Shown: in pieces, positions 1 through 9,704 of the stretch
Position numbering within the stretch: the stretch's first letter is position 1
Layout: each line of letters starts with the position of its first letter
Assembly (NCBI GenBank): GCA_004000515.1
Contig: CP034537.1
Span: 5,036,001-5,100,000, forward strand
Source: Pseudomonas poae
GTDB taxonomy: Bacteria > Pseudomonadota > Gammaproteobacteria > Pseudomonadales > Pseudomonadaceae
Direction: 5' to 3'
DNA: 64,000 nt
Notes under the pieces: generated by a model
Seen by the model: only the letters and a program-made list of their open reading frames with translations
Databases searched by the model: none
What the model was told of the DNA's origin: nothing
Position numbers and translations under genes: made by a program

Positions 1-1405
1 CGCCCACATTCCATTGGCCCTCCAGGGTCCAGTTGTTCAGGGCCAAGGGGCCGCTCTTGACGAAGTTCTCGGCGCGCTGGGAGCCCAGGTAGGTTTCCGG
101 CGACTGCACCTCGTTCATGTCCGGTGCCTGTTGCACGCCCTTGGCGTCCGCTTCGATCAACCCGCCCGCCACATTTTTAGCCCCAGCCTCACGCAACAAT
201 TGCTGGATAACGCGCTCGGACTCGGCGTAGTCGCCTTCGCCAAAATGGTGATAACGAATCTGGCCCTTGGCGTCGGCAAAGTAATGGGCCGGCCAGTATT
301 GGTTGTTGAACGCGCGCCAGATCTTGTAGTTGTTGTCGATGGCCACCGGGTAGGTGATCCCAAGATCCTTCATGGCCTTGGTGACGTTGTTCACGTCCCG
401 TTCAAAGGCGAACTCCGGCGCGTGCACGCCAATCACTACCAGGCCCTGGTCACGGTACTTCTCGGCCCAGGCCTTGACGTAAGGCAGCGTGCGCAAGCAG
501 TTGATGCAGGAGTAGGTCCAGAAATCCACCAGCACGACCTTGCCCTTGAGCGCCTCGGCAGTCAGTGGCGGGCTGTTGAGCCATTGCACGGCACCGTCCA
601 GCGGCGGCAACGCCCCTTCGATCGGCAGCGTGTCACTGCCATGGTTGGCGGCCATCATCATCGCCCCACTCTGCTGAGCCGGCTTGGCGCTCAGGCGATC
701 CACCAGGCTTTGCTCCAGGCCGCCGGTCGAGGCCGTCGACAGCCGCGACAACACGCCGGTGTCCAGGCCCAAGGCGATTGCCGCCACACCGGCCAGCATC
801 AACGCACCCAGGCCACGGCGCAGCCATTCACCGGCGCCGAGGGATTTTTTCATCACACCAAAGACTTTACCGCCGACCAACAGCGCCAGAGCCAGGGAGG
901 TGGCAGCCCCGGCGGCGTACGCCAGCAGGAGCAAGGTAGTACCGATGCTGGCGCCCTGCAGCGCGGCACCGGTCAACACCAGCCCCAGGATGGGCCCGGC
1001 GCACGGTGCCCACAGCAACCCGGTGGCCACGCCGATGAGGAACGAAGCGCCCGGACGCGGCTTGGCGTCGGCCCCGGCGGCTTGCGACAGGCGACTGCCG
1101 GCGGCCACCAGCGGACGGGTCAGGCGTTCCGACAGTTGTGGAAACAATAGCGTTAAGCCGAACAGGGCAACGCACAGCAACGCGAGCCAGCGCCCGTATT
1201 GATTGACTTGCACCACCCAACCGCCGCCCACCGCCGCCAGCGTGGCTACCAGGGCGAACGTCACCGCCATCCCCGCTAACAGCGGCAAGCCACTGCGCAA
1301 AAACGGCTGCCCGGTGCGAGCGAAGACAAAAGGCAGAACAGGCAGGATGCACGGGCTGACGATTGTCAGCACGCCGCCCAGATACGCGAGAACCAGGAGC
1401 CACAT
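1..1405 (-). CDS. dipZ: DipZ: CcdA-like membrane domain fused to thioredoxin-like domain (3' end cut by window)
   Basis: Translating the minus strand from the ATG at 1405 gives a protein opening MWLLVLAYLGGVLTIVSPC, with the membrane cysteine motif SPCILP and a second one, APCAGP (LLWAPCAGPILG). This is the CcdA/DsbD-beta fold that carries electrons across the inner membrane. After a linker near residue 250 comes a thioredoxin-like domain with DFWTYSCINCLRT, whose CxxC is the exported redox centre. The reading frame is still open at base 1, so the C-terminal domain lies partly outside the window. It sits 35 bp downstream of msrB on the same strand, and an AAGG lies about 10 bp before the start. 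Inference: it feeds reducing power from cytoplasmic thioredoxin to the exported MsrB. The long plus-strand open frame here is an antisense shadow. Confidence 0.93.
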   Translation of the reverse strand, partial: MWLLVLAYLGGVLTIVSPCILPVLPFVFARTGQPFLRSGLPLLAGMAVTFALVATLAAVGGGWVVQVNQYGRWLALLCVALFGLTLLFPQLSERLTRPLVAAGSRLSQAAGADAKPRPGASFLIGVATGLLWAPCAGPILGLVLTGAALQGASIGTTLLLLAYAAGAATSLALALLVGGKVFGVMKKSLGAGEWLRRGLGALMLAGVAAIALGLDTGVLSRLSTASTGGLEQSLVDRLSAKPAQQSGAMMMAANHGSDTLPIEGALPPLDGAVQWLNSPPLTAEALKGKVVLVDFWTYSCINCLRTLPYVKAWAEKYRDQGLVVIGVHAPEFAFERDVNNVTKAMKDLGITYPVAIDNNYKIWRAFNNQYWPAHYFADAKGQIRYHHFGEGDYAESERVIQQLLREAGAKNVAGGLIEADAKGVQQAPDMNEVQSPETYLGSQRAENFVKSGPLALNNWTLEGQWNVG

Positions 1406-1440
1406 GGGATCGAACCTTATACGAATGAAAAGACATCGGC

Positions 1441-1941
1441 TTATGCCGCCGTAAACGTCATGGCCGAGCCATTCATGCAATAGCGTAGGCCGGTGGGCTG
1501 CGGGCCGTCGTCAAACACGTGCCCTTGGTGACCGCCGCAACGGCGGCAGTGGATTTCCTTGCGCACCACGCCGTAGGAGGTGTCGGTATGGCTGGCGACG
1601 GCGTTGTCCAACGGCTGCCAGAAACTCGGCCAACCGGTGTGGCTGTTGAACTTGGTGCTTGAGGAAAACAGCGGTAACGCACACCCGGCGCAGGCAAACA
1701 TGCCGGCGCGGTGTTCGTCATTCAGCGTGCTGGTGTAGGGCCGTTCGGTGCCCTCCTCGCGCAGGATGGCGTATTGCTCGGCGGTCAACAGGCTGCGCCA
1801 TTCGGCGTCGGTGTGGTTGACCTCGAAGGTTTCAGCGGCGTCGGCGTCGCTGACCAGGTCGAGCTGCTTGAGCAGGCCACCGGCCAGGACCGCGACACCC
1901 AGGCCACCACCGGCCAGCAATAGTTGTCGACGTGAGTACAT
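1441..1941 (-). CDS. msrB: Peptide-methionine (R)-S-oxide reductase MsrB, Tat-exported
   Basis: A 166-aa protein that reduces methionine-R-sulfoxide in oxidised proteins. It begins MYSRRQLLLAGGG, a twin-arginine motif followed by a hydrophobic stretch and an A-D-A type cleavage site near residue 36, so it should fold in the cytoplasm and act in the periplasm. The SelR domain follows: FACAGC and HCRRCGGHQGHVF give the four zinc cysteines, and RYCMNGSA holds the catalytic cysteine near the C-terminus. I chose the start at 1941 because GAGGAG lies just upstream; the open frame extends further 5', but that part has no MsrB similarity and removes the signal peptide from the N-terminus. dipZ follows 35 bp downstream and a two-component system is divergent, which suggests a periplasmic repair unit. 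Confidence 0.93.
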   Translation of the reverse strand: MYSRRQLLLAGGGLGVAVLAGGLLKQLDLVSDADAAETFEVNHTDAEWRSLLTAEQYAILREEGTERPYTSTLNDEHRAGMFACAGCALPLFSSSTKFNSHTGWPSFWQPLDNAVASHTDTSYGVVRKEIHCRRCGGHQGHVFDDGPQPTGLRYCMNGSAMTFTAA

Positions 1942-2104
1942 GTGTTTCTCCTCGATGCTTGACCGCTCACTACAACCGCAGCAATGGCGCCATCCTGAGC
2001 CCTGTACGGTCGCGGAATCCTCACGCAGAGTTAAACAATTCGTGATAACTACACTGTTGCAAAACCCGCACAATGCGCGAACCACAAGCGAAGGTTTCTC
2101 TTAC

Positions 2105-2815
2105 ATGGATCAGCCCAAACGAGTCCTGGTGGTCGAGGACGACGCCCACATTGCCGACCTGATCTGCCTGCACCTGCGCGACGAACACTTCGAGGTGGTG
2201 CACAGCGCCGACGGCAGCGAAGGCCTGCGCCTGCTGGAGCAAGGCGGTTGGGACGCGCTGATCCTTGACCTGATGCTGCCCGGCGTCGATGGCCTGGAAA
2301 TCTGCCGCCATGCCCGTGCCATGGCGCGCTACACGCCCATCATCATTACCAGCGCCCGCTCCAGCGAAATGCACCGCATCCTCGGCCTGGAACTGGGGGC
2401 CGACGATTACCTGGCCAAACCCTTCTCCATGCCGGAGCTGGTGGCGCGGGTCAAAGCGCTGCTGCGCCGGGTGGACGCCATGGCACGCAACCTGAAAATG
2501 GACGCCGGCAGCCTTGAACTCGGCCAGCTGTTCATCAACCCGCTAACCCGCGACGCCACGCTGCAAGGCCAACGCCTGGACCTCACCCCACGTGAATTTG
2601 ACCTGCTGTACTTCTTCGCACGCCAGCCGGGCAAAGTGTTCTCGCGCATGGACCTGCTCAACGCGGTGTGGGGCTACAGCCATGAAGGTTATGAACACAC
2701 GGTAAACACCCATATCAACCGCCTACGCGCCAAGGTTGAAGCCGACCCGGCCAACCCGGCGCGCATCCTCACGGTGTGGGGCCGTGGCTACAAGTTTGCC
2801 GAGAGTTCGCCATGA
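2105..2815 (+). CDS. OmpR/PhoB-family response regulator
   Basis: A 236-aa two-component response regulator. The receiver domain (residues about 6-118) has the acidic pair E11-D12-D13, phospho-acceptor D55 in LILDLMLPG, and the conserved lysine in YLAKPFS. The C-terminal winged-helix DNA-binding domain (about 135-232) ends with the typical GRGYKF strand. The stop codon overlaps the histidine kinase start by 4 bp (ATGA), so the two are co-translated. The 163-bp region at 1942-2104 separates it from divergent msrB and must hold both promoters. Inference: given that neighbour, its regulon probably includes msrB-dipZ; that is not shown by the sequence. Confidence 0.95.
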   Translation: MDQPKRVLVVEDDAHIADLICLHLRDEHFEVVHSADGSEGLRLLEQGGWDALILDLMLPGVDGLEICRHARAMARYTPIIITSARSSEMHRILGLELGADDYLAKPFSMPELVARVKALLRRVDAMARNLKMDAGSLELGQLFINPLTRDATLQGQRLDLTPREFDLLYFFARQPGKVFSRMDLLNAVWGYSHEGYEHTVNTHINRLRAKVEADPANPARILTVWGRGYKFAESSP

Positions 2816-4254
2816 AGCTGACCCTCACCCAACGCCTGTCGGTAGTGTTTGCCGTGTTGCTGGTGATTTGCAGCGGCACCTCGGCGTGGCTGCAAGTACG
2901 CTCCAACCGCATGCACGAGTTGGAGGTGGTACAAGGCCTGTCCCGCGATCTGGCTGCGCACATTGCCCGCGATACTCAGTTGATGGATGCCGATGGCCTC
3001 AAGCCCGATGCCGTGCGCAACCTGTTCAGCCAACTGATGTTGGTGAACCCGAGTGTCGAGGTGTACCTGCTCGACATCGATGGCCGTGTGGTCGGCAATG
3101 CCGCGCCTAGCGGGCACTTGCTGCGTGATCACGTAGACCTGGCACCGATCCGGCGCTTTCTCAGCGGCGCCATGCTGCCGATCCTCGGCGATGACCCGCG
3201 CAGCGTCGACGGGCGCAAGGTGTTCAGCGCCGCGCCACTCAAGGCCGGCGGCCAACAAACCGGTTTCCTGTATGTGGTGCTGCTGGGCGAAGCCCATGAT
3301 GCCTATGACGCGAAGGACGCCACCGGCATGGCGCTGAAAATCGCGCTGTGGTCTATCGGCCTGGTCGCCCTGCTCTGCCTGATGGCCGGCCTCATCGCCT
3401 TTGCCTGGATCACCCGCCCGCTACGCCAGCTCACCGACAAGGTCGGCCAGTTCGACATCAACGGCGCGCCCAAACCTGCTCAAACCGTTACTCCAGAGCT
3501 GGACAGCAGCGACGAGATCGCCGTGCTCGACCACGCCTTCGTGCAGATGGAAAACCGCTTGGGCGAACAATGGCGAGCCATCACCCATCAGGACCAGGAA
3601 CGTCGGGAAATGGTGGCCAATATTTCCCATGACCTGCGCACGCCATTAGCGTCTATGCATGGTTATCTGGAAACGCTCTCGCTCAAGGATGCCAGCCTGA
3701 GCCCTGAAGAGCGGCGCCGCTACCTGGGCATCGCCCTGGACCAGAGCCGTAAAGTGGGTGGTTTGGCACAGTCGCTGCTGGAGCTGGTGCGATTGGAACA
3801 CGGTTTTGTGCAACCGGTGATCGAAGGGTTTTCATTGCCGGACTTGGTGCAGGATGTGTTTCAGAAGTTCGAACTGACCGCTGAGGCCCGCACCATTAGC
3901 CTCATCGCCATCCTGCCGCCACTGGTGCCGACGGTGTATGCCGACCTGGGGTTGATCGAGCGCGTACTGACCAACCTGCTGGACAATGCCTTACGCCATA
4001 CGCCGGTGAATGGCGAGGTTGAAGTCATCCTGTCGCCCACTGCGGATGGCGTCACCGTCACCGTAAGTGACAGCGGCCCCGGCATTGATGCCGAGTTGCG
4101 TGAGGGCTTGTTCCTGCGCGCCTTCACCATCGGCGGTGCACGCCGAGATGGTGGACTCGGCCTGCGTATCGTGCATCGCATCCTGCAATTGCACGGGCGC
4201 GTTATTCAATTGGTTGATCGCCCCGGCGCGGGGCTACATTTGCGTTCTCGCTAG
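2812..4254 (+). CDS. Membrane sensor histidine kinase (HAMP domain)
   Basis: A 480-aa kinase paired with the response regulator. It has an N-terminal membrane segment (about 7-28), a periplasmic sensor of roughly 150 residues with no cysteines that would suggest redox sensing, a second membrane segment near residues 183-203, and a HAMP linker. The dimerisation box is NISHDLRTPLAS, with H273 as the phosphorylated histidine. The ATPase domain shows the N box NLLDNALRHTP, the G1 box SDSGPGID and the G2 box GGLGLRIV. Its 3' end overlaps the convergent hydrolase gene by 21 bp. The ligand is unknown; oxidative or chlorine stress is a guess from the divergent msrB-dipZ operon. Confidence 0.94.
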   Translation: MKLTLTQRLSVVFAVLLVICSGTSAWLQVRSNRMHELEVVQGLSRDLAAHIARDTQLMDADGLKPDAVRNLFSQLMLVNPSVEVYLLDIDGRVVGNAAPSGHLLRDHVDLAPIRRFLSGAMLPILGDDPRSVDGRKVFSAAPLKAGGQQTGFLYVVLLGEAHDAYDAKDATGMALKIALWSIGLVALLCLMAGLIAFAWITRPLRQLTDKVGQFDINGAPKPAQTVTPELDSSDEIAVLDHAFVQMENRLGEQWRAITHQDQERREMVANISHDLRTPLASMHGYLETLSLKDASLSPEERRRYLGIALDQSRKVGGLAQSLLELVRLEHGFVQPVIEGFSLPDLVQDVFQKFELTAEARTISLIAILPPLVPTVYADLGLIERVLTNLLDNALRHTPVNGEVEVILSPTADGVTVTVSDSGPGIDAELREGLFLRAFTIGGARRDGGLGLRIVHRILQLHGRVIQLVDRPGAGLHLRSR

Positions 4255-5181
4255 AAAGTCGAGCAACAGCGCGTTGACCTGCGCGCCTTGCTCGTTCTGG
4301 ATCCAGTGACCGCAGTTGGACAAGACATGTTGTTCCAGGTTGGGAACAGAGCCGGGCATGCGCTTGAGGGTGTGGGCTTCAAACACACCCACCGGGTCGC
4401 GGTCGCCAATCAGGAACAACGTGGGTTGCAATACCTGCTTGCCGGCAAGGAATTCGGTGCGCTGCCAATTGCGTTCGAAGTTGCGATACCAATTCAACGG
4501 CCCGCGAAAACCGTGTTCGGCAAAGGTCTGTACGTAGACATCCAGGTCCTGCTGGTTGCACCAATCAGGCAACTCACCCGGTGCGCTGACACCTTCAAGC
4601 AAGGCAGCGCTGGCCGGCTTGTGCTGCAGGAACACATCCTGATCCTGCATGAACAGCCGTAGTGTGCGCTCGATGTCGGCATTCAGCTCTTGCTCGGCCA
4701 CGCCCGGTTTCTGGAAGTACAAAATGTAATTGAAACGATCAGCGTATAACCCACGCATGATTTCAATCACCGGTCGCCGCGCTCTTCCGGCGAACGGTAC
4801 CGACAGGGTGACCAATGAGGTGACACGCTCAGGTTCCAACAAGGCCAGGTGCCAGGCCACTACCGCGCCCCAGTCATGCCCGACCATTGTCACCTGGCGA
4901 TGGCCCAGCAGGTCCATGGCGGCCTGGATGTCTGCGCAAAGCGTCAGCAGGTCGTAATCAGCTACGTCTGGCGGCGAGCTGGAACGACCGTAGCCGCGCA
5001 TCTCAGGAGCAAATACCCGGTAGCCGGCTTGGGCTAATGCCGGGATTTGTTCGCGCCACGAATGCCAGCATTCAGGGAAGCCGTGTAGTAGCCAAATGGG
5101 TGGGCCGGTTTCGGGGCCAGCCGTGTGTACGCTCAACGAAATATCGTTTATCAGCAGTTGTCCCTGTGCAAGTTCTTCCAT
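4234..5181 (-). CDS. Alpha/beta hydrolase, epoxide hydrolase family
   Basis: A 315-aa alpha/beta-fold enzyme. The oxyanion-hole motif HGFPE starts at residue 33, and the nucleophile elbow GHDWGA places aspartate D103 where lipases have serine, as in epoxide hydrolases and haloalkane dehalogenases. The acid (GDRDPVG) and histidine (NCGHWIQNEQ) of the triad are present. The cap domain carries LYFQKPG and LNWYRNFERNW, matching the two cap tyrosines that activate the epoxide ring in soluble epoxide hydrolases, so epoxide hydrolase is preferred over dehalogenase. The start at 5181 gives the usual family length; an extension to 5451 is open but looks noncoding. The physiological substrate cannot be told. 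Confidence 0.88.
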   Translation of the reverse strand: MEELAQGQLLINDISLSVHTAGPETGPPIWLLHGFPECWHSWREQIPALAQAGYRVFAPEMRGYGRSSSPPDVADYDLLTLCADIQAAMDLLGHRQVTMVGHDWGAVVAWHLALLEPERVTSLVTLSVPFAGRARRPVIEIMRGLYADRFNYILYFQKPGVAEQELNADIERTLRLFMQDQDVFLQHKPASAALLEGVSAPGELPDWCNQQDLDVYVQTFAEHGFRGPLNWYRNFERNWQRTEFLAGKQVLQPTLFLIGDRDPVGVFEAHTLKRMPGSVPNLEQHVLSNCGHWIQNEQGAQVNALLLDFLARTQM

Positions 5182-5386
5182 CGGGCACCTCGTTTTTGGC
5201 GACATGTTTGCAGCATGAACGCCTTCTTTCCAATGCACTACGATGATTACGCCGCGAAATACCTGCGTATCAGGGTTACCGGAAATGAGCGTTTCAAGGA
5301 CGCAAGTTGCTGCACTGAACTGCACAGTTGGTTTTCTTGCCACCGCGCCGTCGAGCTCGAAGAATCGTTGCGCCGCACGATAACCA

Positions 5387-7641
5387 TCAGTTGAACGCCC
5401 ACCACTGCGGCAACAACCGCCGCACTTGCGGCTCCCCAAACCGGTCATCAATCAACATGACCACCCCACGATCGTGCTGGCCGCGAATTACCCGCCCTGC
5501 CGCCTGCACGACCTTTTGAATGCCGGGGTACAGATAGGTGTAGTCGTACCCTGCCCCAAAGATTGCCGCCATCCGAAGCTTCATCTGCTCATTCACCGGG
5601 TTCAATTGCGGCAGCCCCAACGTGGCAATGAAGGCACCGATCAGGCGACTGCCCGGCAAGTCGATCCCCTCGCCAAACGCCCCGCCCAACACGGCAAACC
5701 CCACGCCCTGGCTGTGTTGGGTGAACTGGTTGAGGAATGCCTGGCGCTCGGCTTCGGCCATGCCGCGTGATTGCTGCCACAGCGGGATGTGTGGGTGTTT
5801 TTCGGCAAGCAACTGCGCCACTTGTTGCAAGTAATCGAAGCTTGAAAAGAACGCCAGGTAATTGCCCGGTTGTTGAGCGAACTGCTGGGTGATCAGCTCG
5901 ACGATAGGCGCAAGCGACGCACTGCGATGGGCAAAACGCGTGGATATTTCGTCGACAATGCGCACGCGCAACTGCTCGGCCTTGAACGGCGATTCCACAT
6001 CGATCCACGCCGTGTCCGCCGGCAACCCCAGCAGGTCGGCGTAGTAGTGCCGTGGGCTTAACGTTGCGGAAAACAACACGCTGCTACGAGGAGCGGTCAA
6101 GCGTGGGCGGATAAATTCGGCGGGCACCACGTTGCGCAGGCACAGGGTCGAGTTGCTGCGTTTGCCGCTGAGTTGGCGTTTGCTGATATCGAAGATGAAG
6201 TGTTCGTTGAATAGCTCAGCGACTTTGGCGAACTGCAGTGCATCAAAGTAAAGGTTTGCAGGTCACCGCTCAATGCTTCGGGGTGATCGTTGAAGTACTC
6301 GCCCATCGCGCTGGTGCACAGGCTCAGGGCTTGCAGCAGTTTTTCCGGCCGGGCGACGTAGGCCTGATACGGCGCAACCTGGTCTTTGTGCAGCGCGTTC
6401 CATTCACGGTTCAGGCGCTGCAGCGGCTTCTTCAACGACCCTGGCGCGGTGTCACGCAGGGTCTTGAGGTGGTACTGGTCGAGGCTGGCGCTGTACATCG
6501 AACGGGCGCGTTCCACCAGGTTATGGGCTTCGTCCACCAGCACAGCGGCGCGCCATTGGTTGAGCTGGGCCAGGCCGAACAGCATGGCACCGAAGTCGAA
6601 ATAGTAGTTGTAGTCGGCGACTACCAGGTCGGCCCAGCGGGCCATTTCCTGGCTTAGGTAATATGGGCAGACGTCGTGGGCCAAGGCCACCTCCCGTAGA
6701 TTGCGCTGGTCCAGCAGGCGCACCTGGGACGCCGCGATGCGCGCGGCGGGCAGACGGTCGTAGAAGCCCTTGGCCAATGGGCAGGAATCACCGTGGCAGG
6801 CTTTGTCCAGGTGTTCGCAGGCTTTGTCCCGGGCCACCAGTTCTAATACCCGCAACGACAGGTCTTGATTATTGGCGTACAGCACCTGGGCCGCATCCAG
6901 GGCGAGCTTGCGACCGGGGGTCTTGGCGGTGAGGAAGAACACCTTGTCCAGTTGCTGGGGCGCCAAGGCCTTGAGCAACGGGAAGATCGTGCCGATGGTT
7001 TTACCAATGCCCGTGGGGGCTTGGGCCATCAGGCAGCGGCCGGTGCTGACGGCCTTGTACACCGACTCGGCAAGGACGCGCTGGCCGGTACGGAAATCGG
7101 CATGAGGGAAGGCCAGGGTCTGTGCGGCACTGTTACGCGCTTCGCGGTGCTGCATCTCCCGTTGGGCCCAGCCGAGAAATAGCGCGCATTGCTGGTTGAA
7201 GAACGCTTCCAGCTCAATGGCCTGGAAGTGTTGGCTTAGCAACGTTTCGCCTTCGCCGACGATATCGAAATACACCAACGCCAGGTTGATCTCTGCAAGG
7301 CCGAGCTTCTGGCACATCAACCAGCCATACACCTTGACCTGGGCCCAGTGCAGTTGCCGGTGGTTGGCAGGTTGGGCGTCCAAGTCGCCGCGATAGGTTT
7401 TCACTTCTTCCAGGCGATTGGCATCCGGGTCGTAGCCGTCCGCCCTGCCCCGCACCTTGAGTTGCTGGTACTCGCCCTCCAGTGCCACTTCGTTCTGGTA
7501 ATGCTGGCTGCGGCGCGAGGCCACGGTACGATGACCGGCAATGCCTTCCTGGGCACTGGGCGACGGGGTAAAGCGCAGGTCAAGGTCGCCAACCTTGGCG
7601 GTGAACTCACACAGCGCCCGCACGGCCACGCTGTAACTCAA
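5387..7641 (-). CDS. DinG/XPD-like ATP-dependent DNA helicase with N-terminal nuclease-like domain (frameshifted)
   Basis: The full gene would encode about 751 aa. The first 130 residues contain a PD-(D/E)XK-type nuclease signature (GRADGYDPD, then EVKTYRG). The helicase has Walker A APTGIGKT, a cysteine cluster between ACEHLDKAC, SCPLAKGF and DVCPYY that should hold a 4Fe-4S cluster, the DEAH box VDEAHN, and C-terminal motifs including GEGIDLPG and QAAGRVIRG. One base is missing in the short A run at 6250-6252: adding it joins LQTF to YFDALQFAKV and restores the family reading; without it translation ends near 6097. The preferred start is TTG at 7641, whose TTGA overlaps the FAN1 stop by 4 bp. 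A repair helicase co-transcribed with a structure-specific nuclease is a sensible pair. Confidence 0.88.
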
Positions 7642-9236
7642 GCCGGTTGCTCCGCCCAACGCACGTAACAGACCGTGACCGGCATCTGATACTCACCGCA
7701 GAACTCCAGCCAGCGCAGTTGGTTGTCTTGCAGACGGTCGCCGGGGCCCTTCACTTCGATCATGCGGTAGGTCTTTTGCGCCGGCCAGAACTGGATCAGG
7801 TCTGGCATGCCGGCGCGGTTGGCGCGGATATCCAGCAGCAAGCGTTCGAACCAGTAGCGCAGGTGTTCGGCGGGCAAGCATTCCAAGGCCTGGTCCAGCA
7901 GTTCTTCACTGAGCAGGTTCCAGAACACGAACGGCGACTGTATGCCCCATTTGTCCAGGTAACGCTGGCGGACAGTGGCCTTGTAGCGTTCATCCTGCAG
8001 TTGCTCGAAGCACGCGGCGAACAACGGCGCACGGCGCTGATGGAAGTCTTCACTGTGCAGGTCCGCCGGACCACGCTGGAACGGGTGGAAAAACGAACCC
8101 GGCAACGGCGCGAAAATCACCTCCCAACACAGCAGGCCGAACAGCGAGTTGATCAGGCCGTTTTCCACGTAATGCACCGGCCCGTCCGGCTCACTCAAGT
8201 GCGCCTGCACGCAGTACTCCACCGACATCAATGGGTCCGGCAGTGCAAGGTCCAGATCTAAGCGGGTAACGGGGCGGGGCTTGACCTTGGGCAGCGCCGG
8301 CTCGCCGAGTTTTCGACGCAGTCGCGGCAAGACCCGCAGCAGGTGCTGCTGCTCGGCGGCACTTTCCGGCGCGTGTTGCGCCTCGCTCGCCAGCGCCATG
8401 GCCTGGACGAAATCCTCTTGGCGTTCCAGTACGCGGATCAGCCGTGAACGTGCGCCGGGGTATGCACAGGTGCGGTAGATCTGCTGCGCCAGGTCTAATT
8501 CGGCGATGCGCTCGCAATACTGCCCCACCTGGAACAACAGCTTGGCGCGGCGTTTTTCCAACCAAGGGTTGTCGGTGCTGAGTGTTGCGATGTCGGCCAG
8601 CACGGGCTCCAACGCTTCGCCGGCCTCAAAGGCCTGCTGGCACTGGTGCAGGAATAGAAAGCCGTGCACGTCATCACGGCTGCGCAAACCACGGGACTCG
8701 GCGCAGAACTCGACTTTTTCGTAGGTGTAGATGCCCAGGTCGGCCAGTACGAACTCGGACCAGTCCTGATGCAGGTTGCCGAAAAACATCAGCCGCAAAC
8801 GGTCGCACAGCTCCATCACGCTGAGGCTGTAGAGCGTATCGGCGAGCTCGGGACACCAACCAGTGAAGCTGCGGCTTTCGGTGAATTGCGCCGCCAAGCC
8901 TTCAAACCAATCGGTTTTATTGCCCTTGGGCTGCTCGATCCAGGGCTTGAACGCACTGAAAACCTCTGCTTTTTGCAGCAAGCCGAACAGCTCTTCAAAC
9001 CCCAGCGGGGATTGGTCCAGCACCCAACCCAATTCCAACAGCGGCCCTGCGGCGGCATGCGTACAGCCGATCTCCAGATAATTGAGCTTGCCCGCACGAA
9101 AGTGCACACCTTTGCGCATCACCATGCGCACCAACAACGCCTGGGAAGCTTGCGGCAAGCTGTCAAATTGCTGAATGAAATGTGCTTCGTCTGCATCAAG
9201 CAAATCGGCATAGCGTTGCCCCAGCCAATGCAGCAC
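7638..9236 (-). CDS. FAN1-like VRR-NUC structure-specific nuclease
   Basis: A 532-aa protein whose C-terminus has the VRR-NUC nuclease core: GMPDLIQFWP and MIEVKGPGDRLQDNQLRWL supply the metal-binding D, E and K residues. The preceding tetratricopeptide-like helical region and overall length match bacterial FAN1, which cuts near interstrand crosslinks and flaps. The 5' end is uncertain. The annotated GTG at 9236 sits inside the conserved start of the family: the same frame continues upstream through PLDDPLYYLHNFRQ to about 9285 without a normal start codon. One extra base in the five-C run (plus-strand G run 9275-9279) would join this to an ATG at 9319, giving about 560 aa. It overlaps the downstream helicase by 4 bp. 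Confidence 0.88.
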   Translation of the reverse strand: MLHWLGQRYADLLDADEAHFIQQFDSLPQASQALLVRMVMRKGVHFRAGKLNYLEIGCTHAAAGPLLELGWVLDQSPLGFEELFGLLQKAEVFSAFKPWIEQPKGNKTDWFEGLAAQFTESRSFTGWCPELADTLYSLSVMELCDRLRLMFFGNLHQDWSEFVLADLGIYTYEKVEFCAESRGLRSRDDVHGFLFLHQCQQAFEAGEALEPVLADIATLSTDNPWLEKRRAKLLFQVGQYCERIAELDLAQQIYRTCAYPGARSRLIRVLERQEDFVQAMALASEAQHAPESAAEQQHLLRVLPRLRRKLGEPALPKVKPRPVTRLDLDLALPDPLMSVEYCVQAHLSEPDGPVHYVENGLINSLFGLLCWEVIFAPLPGSFFHPFQRGPADLHSEDFHQRRAPLFAACFEQLQDERYKATVRQRYLDKWGIQSPFVFWNLLSEELLDQALECLPAEHLRYWFERLLLDIRANRAGMPDLIQFWPAQKTYRMIEVKGPGDRLQDNQLRWLEFCGEYQMPVTVCYVRWAEQPA

Positions 9237-9475
9237 CTGGCGGAAGTTATGCAGGTAATAGAGCGGGTCGTCGAGGGGGATTGGCCATGGCGCACGGTGA
9301 TCAAATACTGGTTATGCATACAGAGTGCCGCCACCTAGCCCGTGTTGCAATCGGTAATAGATAAATGGCGCACGCAACTTTTTGTATAAAAGTGATCAGA
9401 TGGGGAAGTCGATGGCGTAAAATTTGTGACCCCGCAGCTCTGGCGCGGGATTTTTCAAGGTTAAAGGTATAGGTA

Positions 9476-9700
9476 ATGAACATGAAGAATTTGGGTCTGC
9501 CACTGGTTGCACTCACTTTTCTGTTTTTGAGCGGTTGCGCAACGCAAACCGTGGTGACACTGCAAAACGGCACACAGTATTTGACCAAGGATCTGCCCAA
9601 GACCAACAGCGCCGACGGCTTCTACGAATTCACCGACATCGCCGGCAAGCGGGTACGCGTAAAGGCCGCCGATGTGGCCACCGTCATCAAGGAAAAGTAA
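9476..9700 (+). CDS. Small YgdI/YgdR-family lipoprotein
   Basis: A 74-aa outer-membrane-type lipoprotein. The signal peptide ends at the lipobox LSGC (cysteine about residue 21), followed by an SH3-like domain of the DUF903 type with TVVTLQNGTQYLTKD and KAADVATVIKEK. AAAGG lies 8 bp before the start. Homologues in enterobacteria are of unknown function. It is followed by a repeat-flanked terminator. Confidence 0.85.
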   Translation: MNMKNLGLPLVALTFLFLSGCATQTVVTLQNGTQYLTKDLPKTNSADGFYEFTDIAGKRVRVKAADVATVIKEK

Positions 9701-9704
9701 GCCT

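Noticed and set aside
14..1150. Long plus-strand open frame of 378 codons
   Set aside because: It is antisense to dipZ, whose minus-strand product has clear CcdA and thioredoxin motifs; the plus frame has no family features.
9421..9460. Terminator-like CCCGC/GCGGG stem followed by ATTTTT before the YgdI/R-like gene
   Set aside because: The stem is only five base pairs and no plus-strand gene ends upstream, so it is not called.
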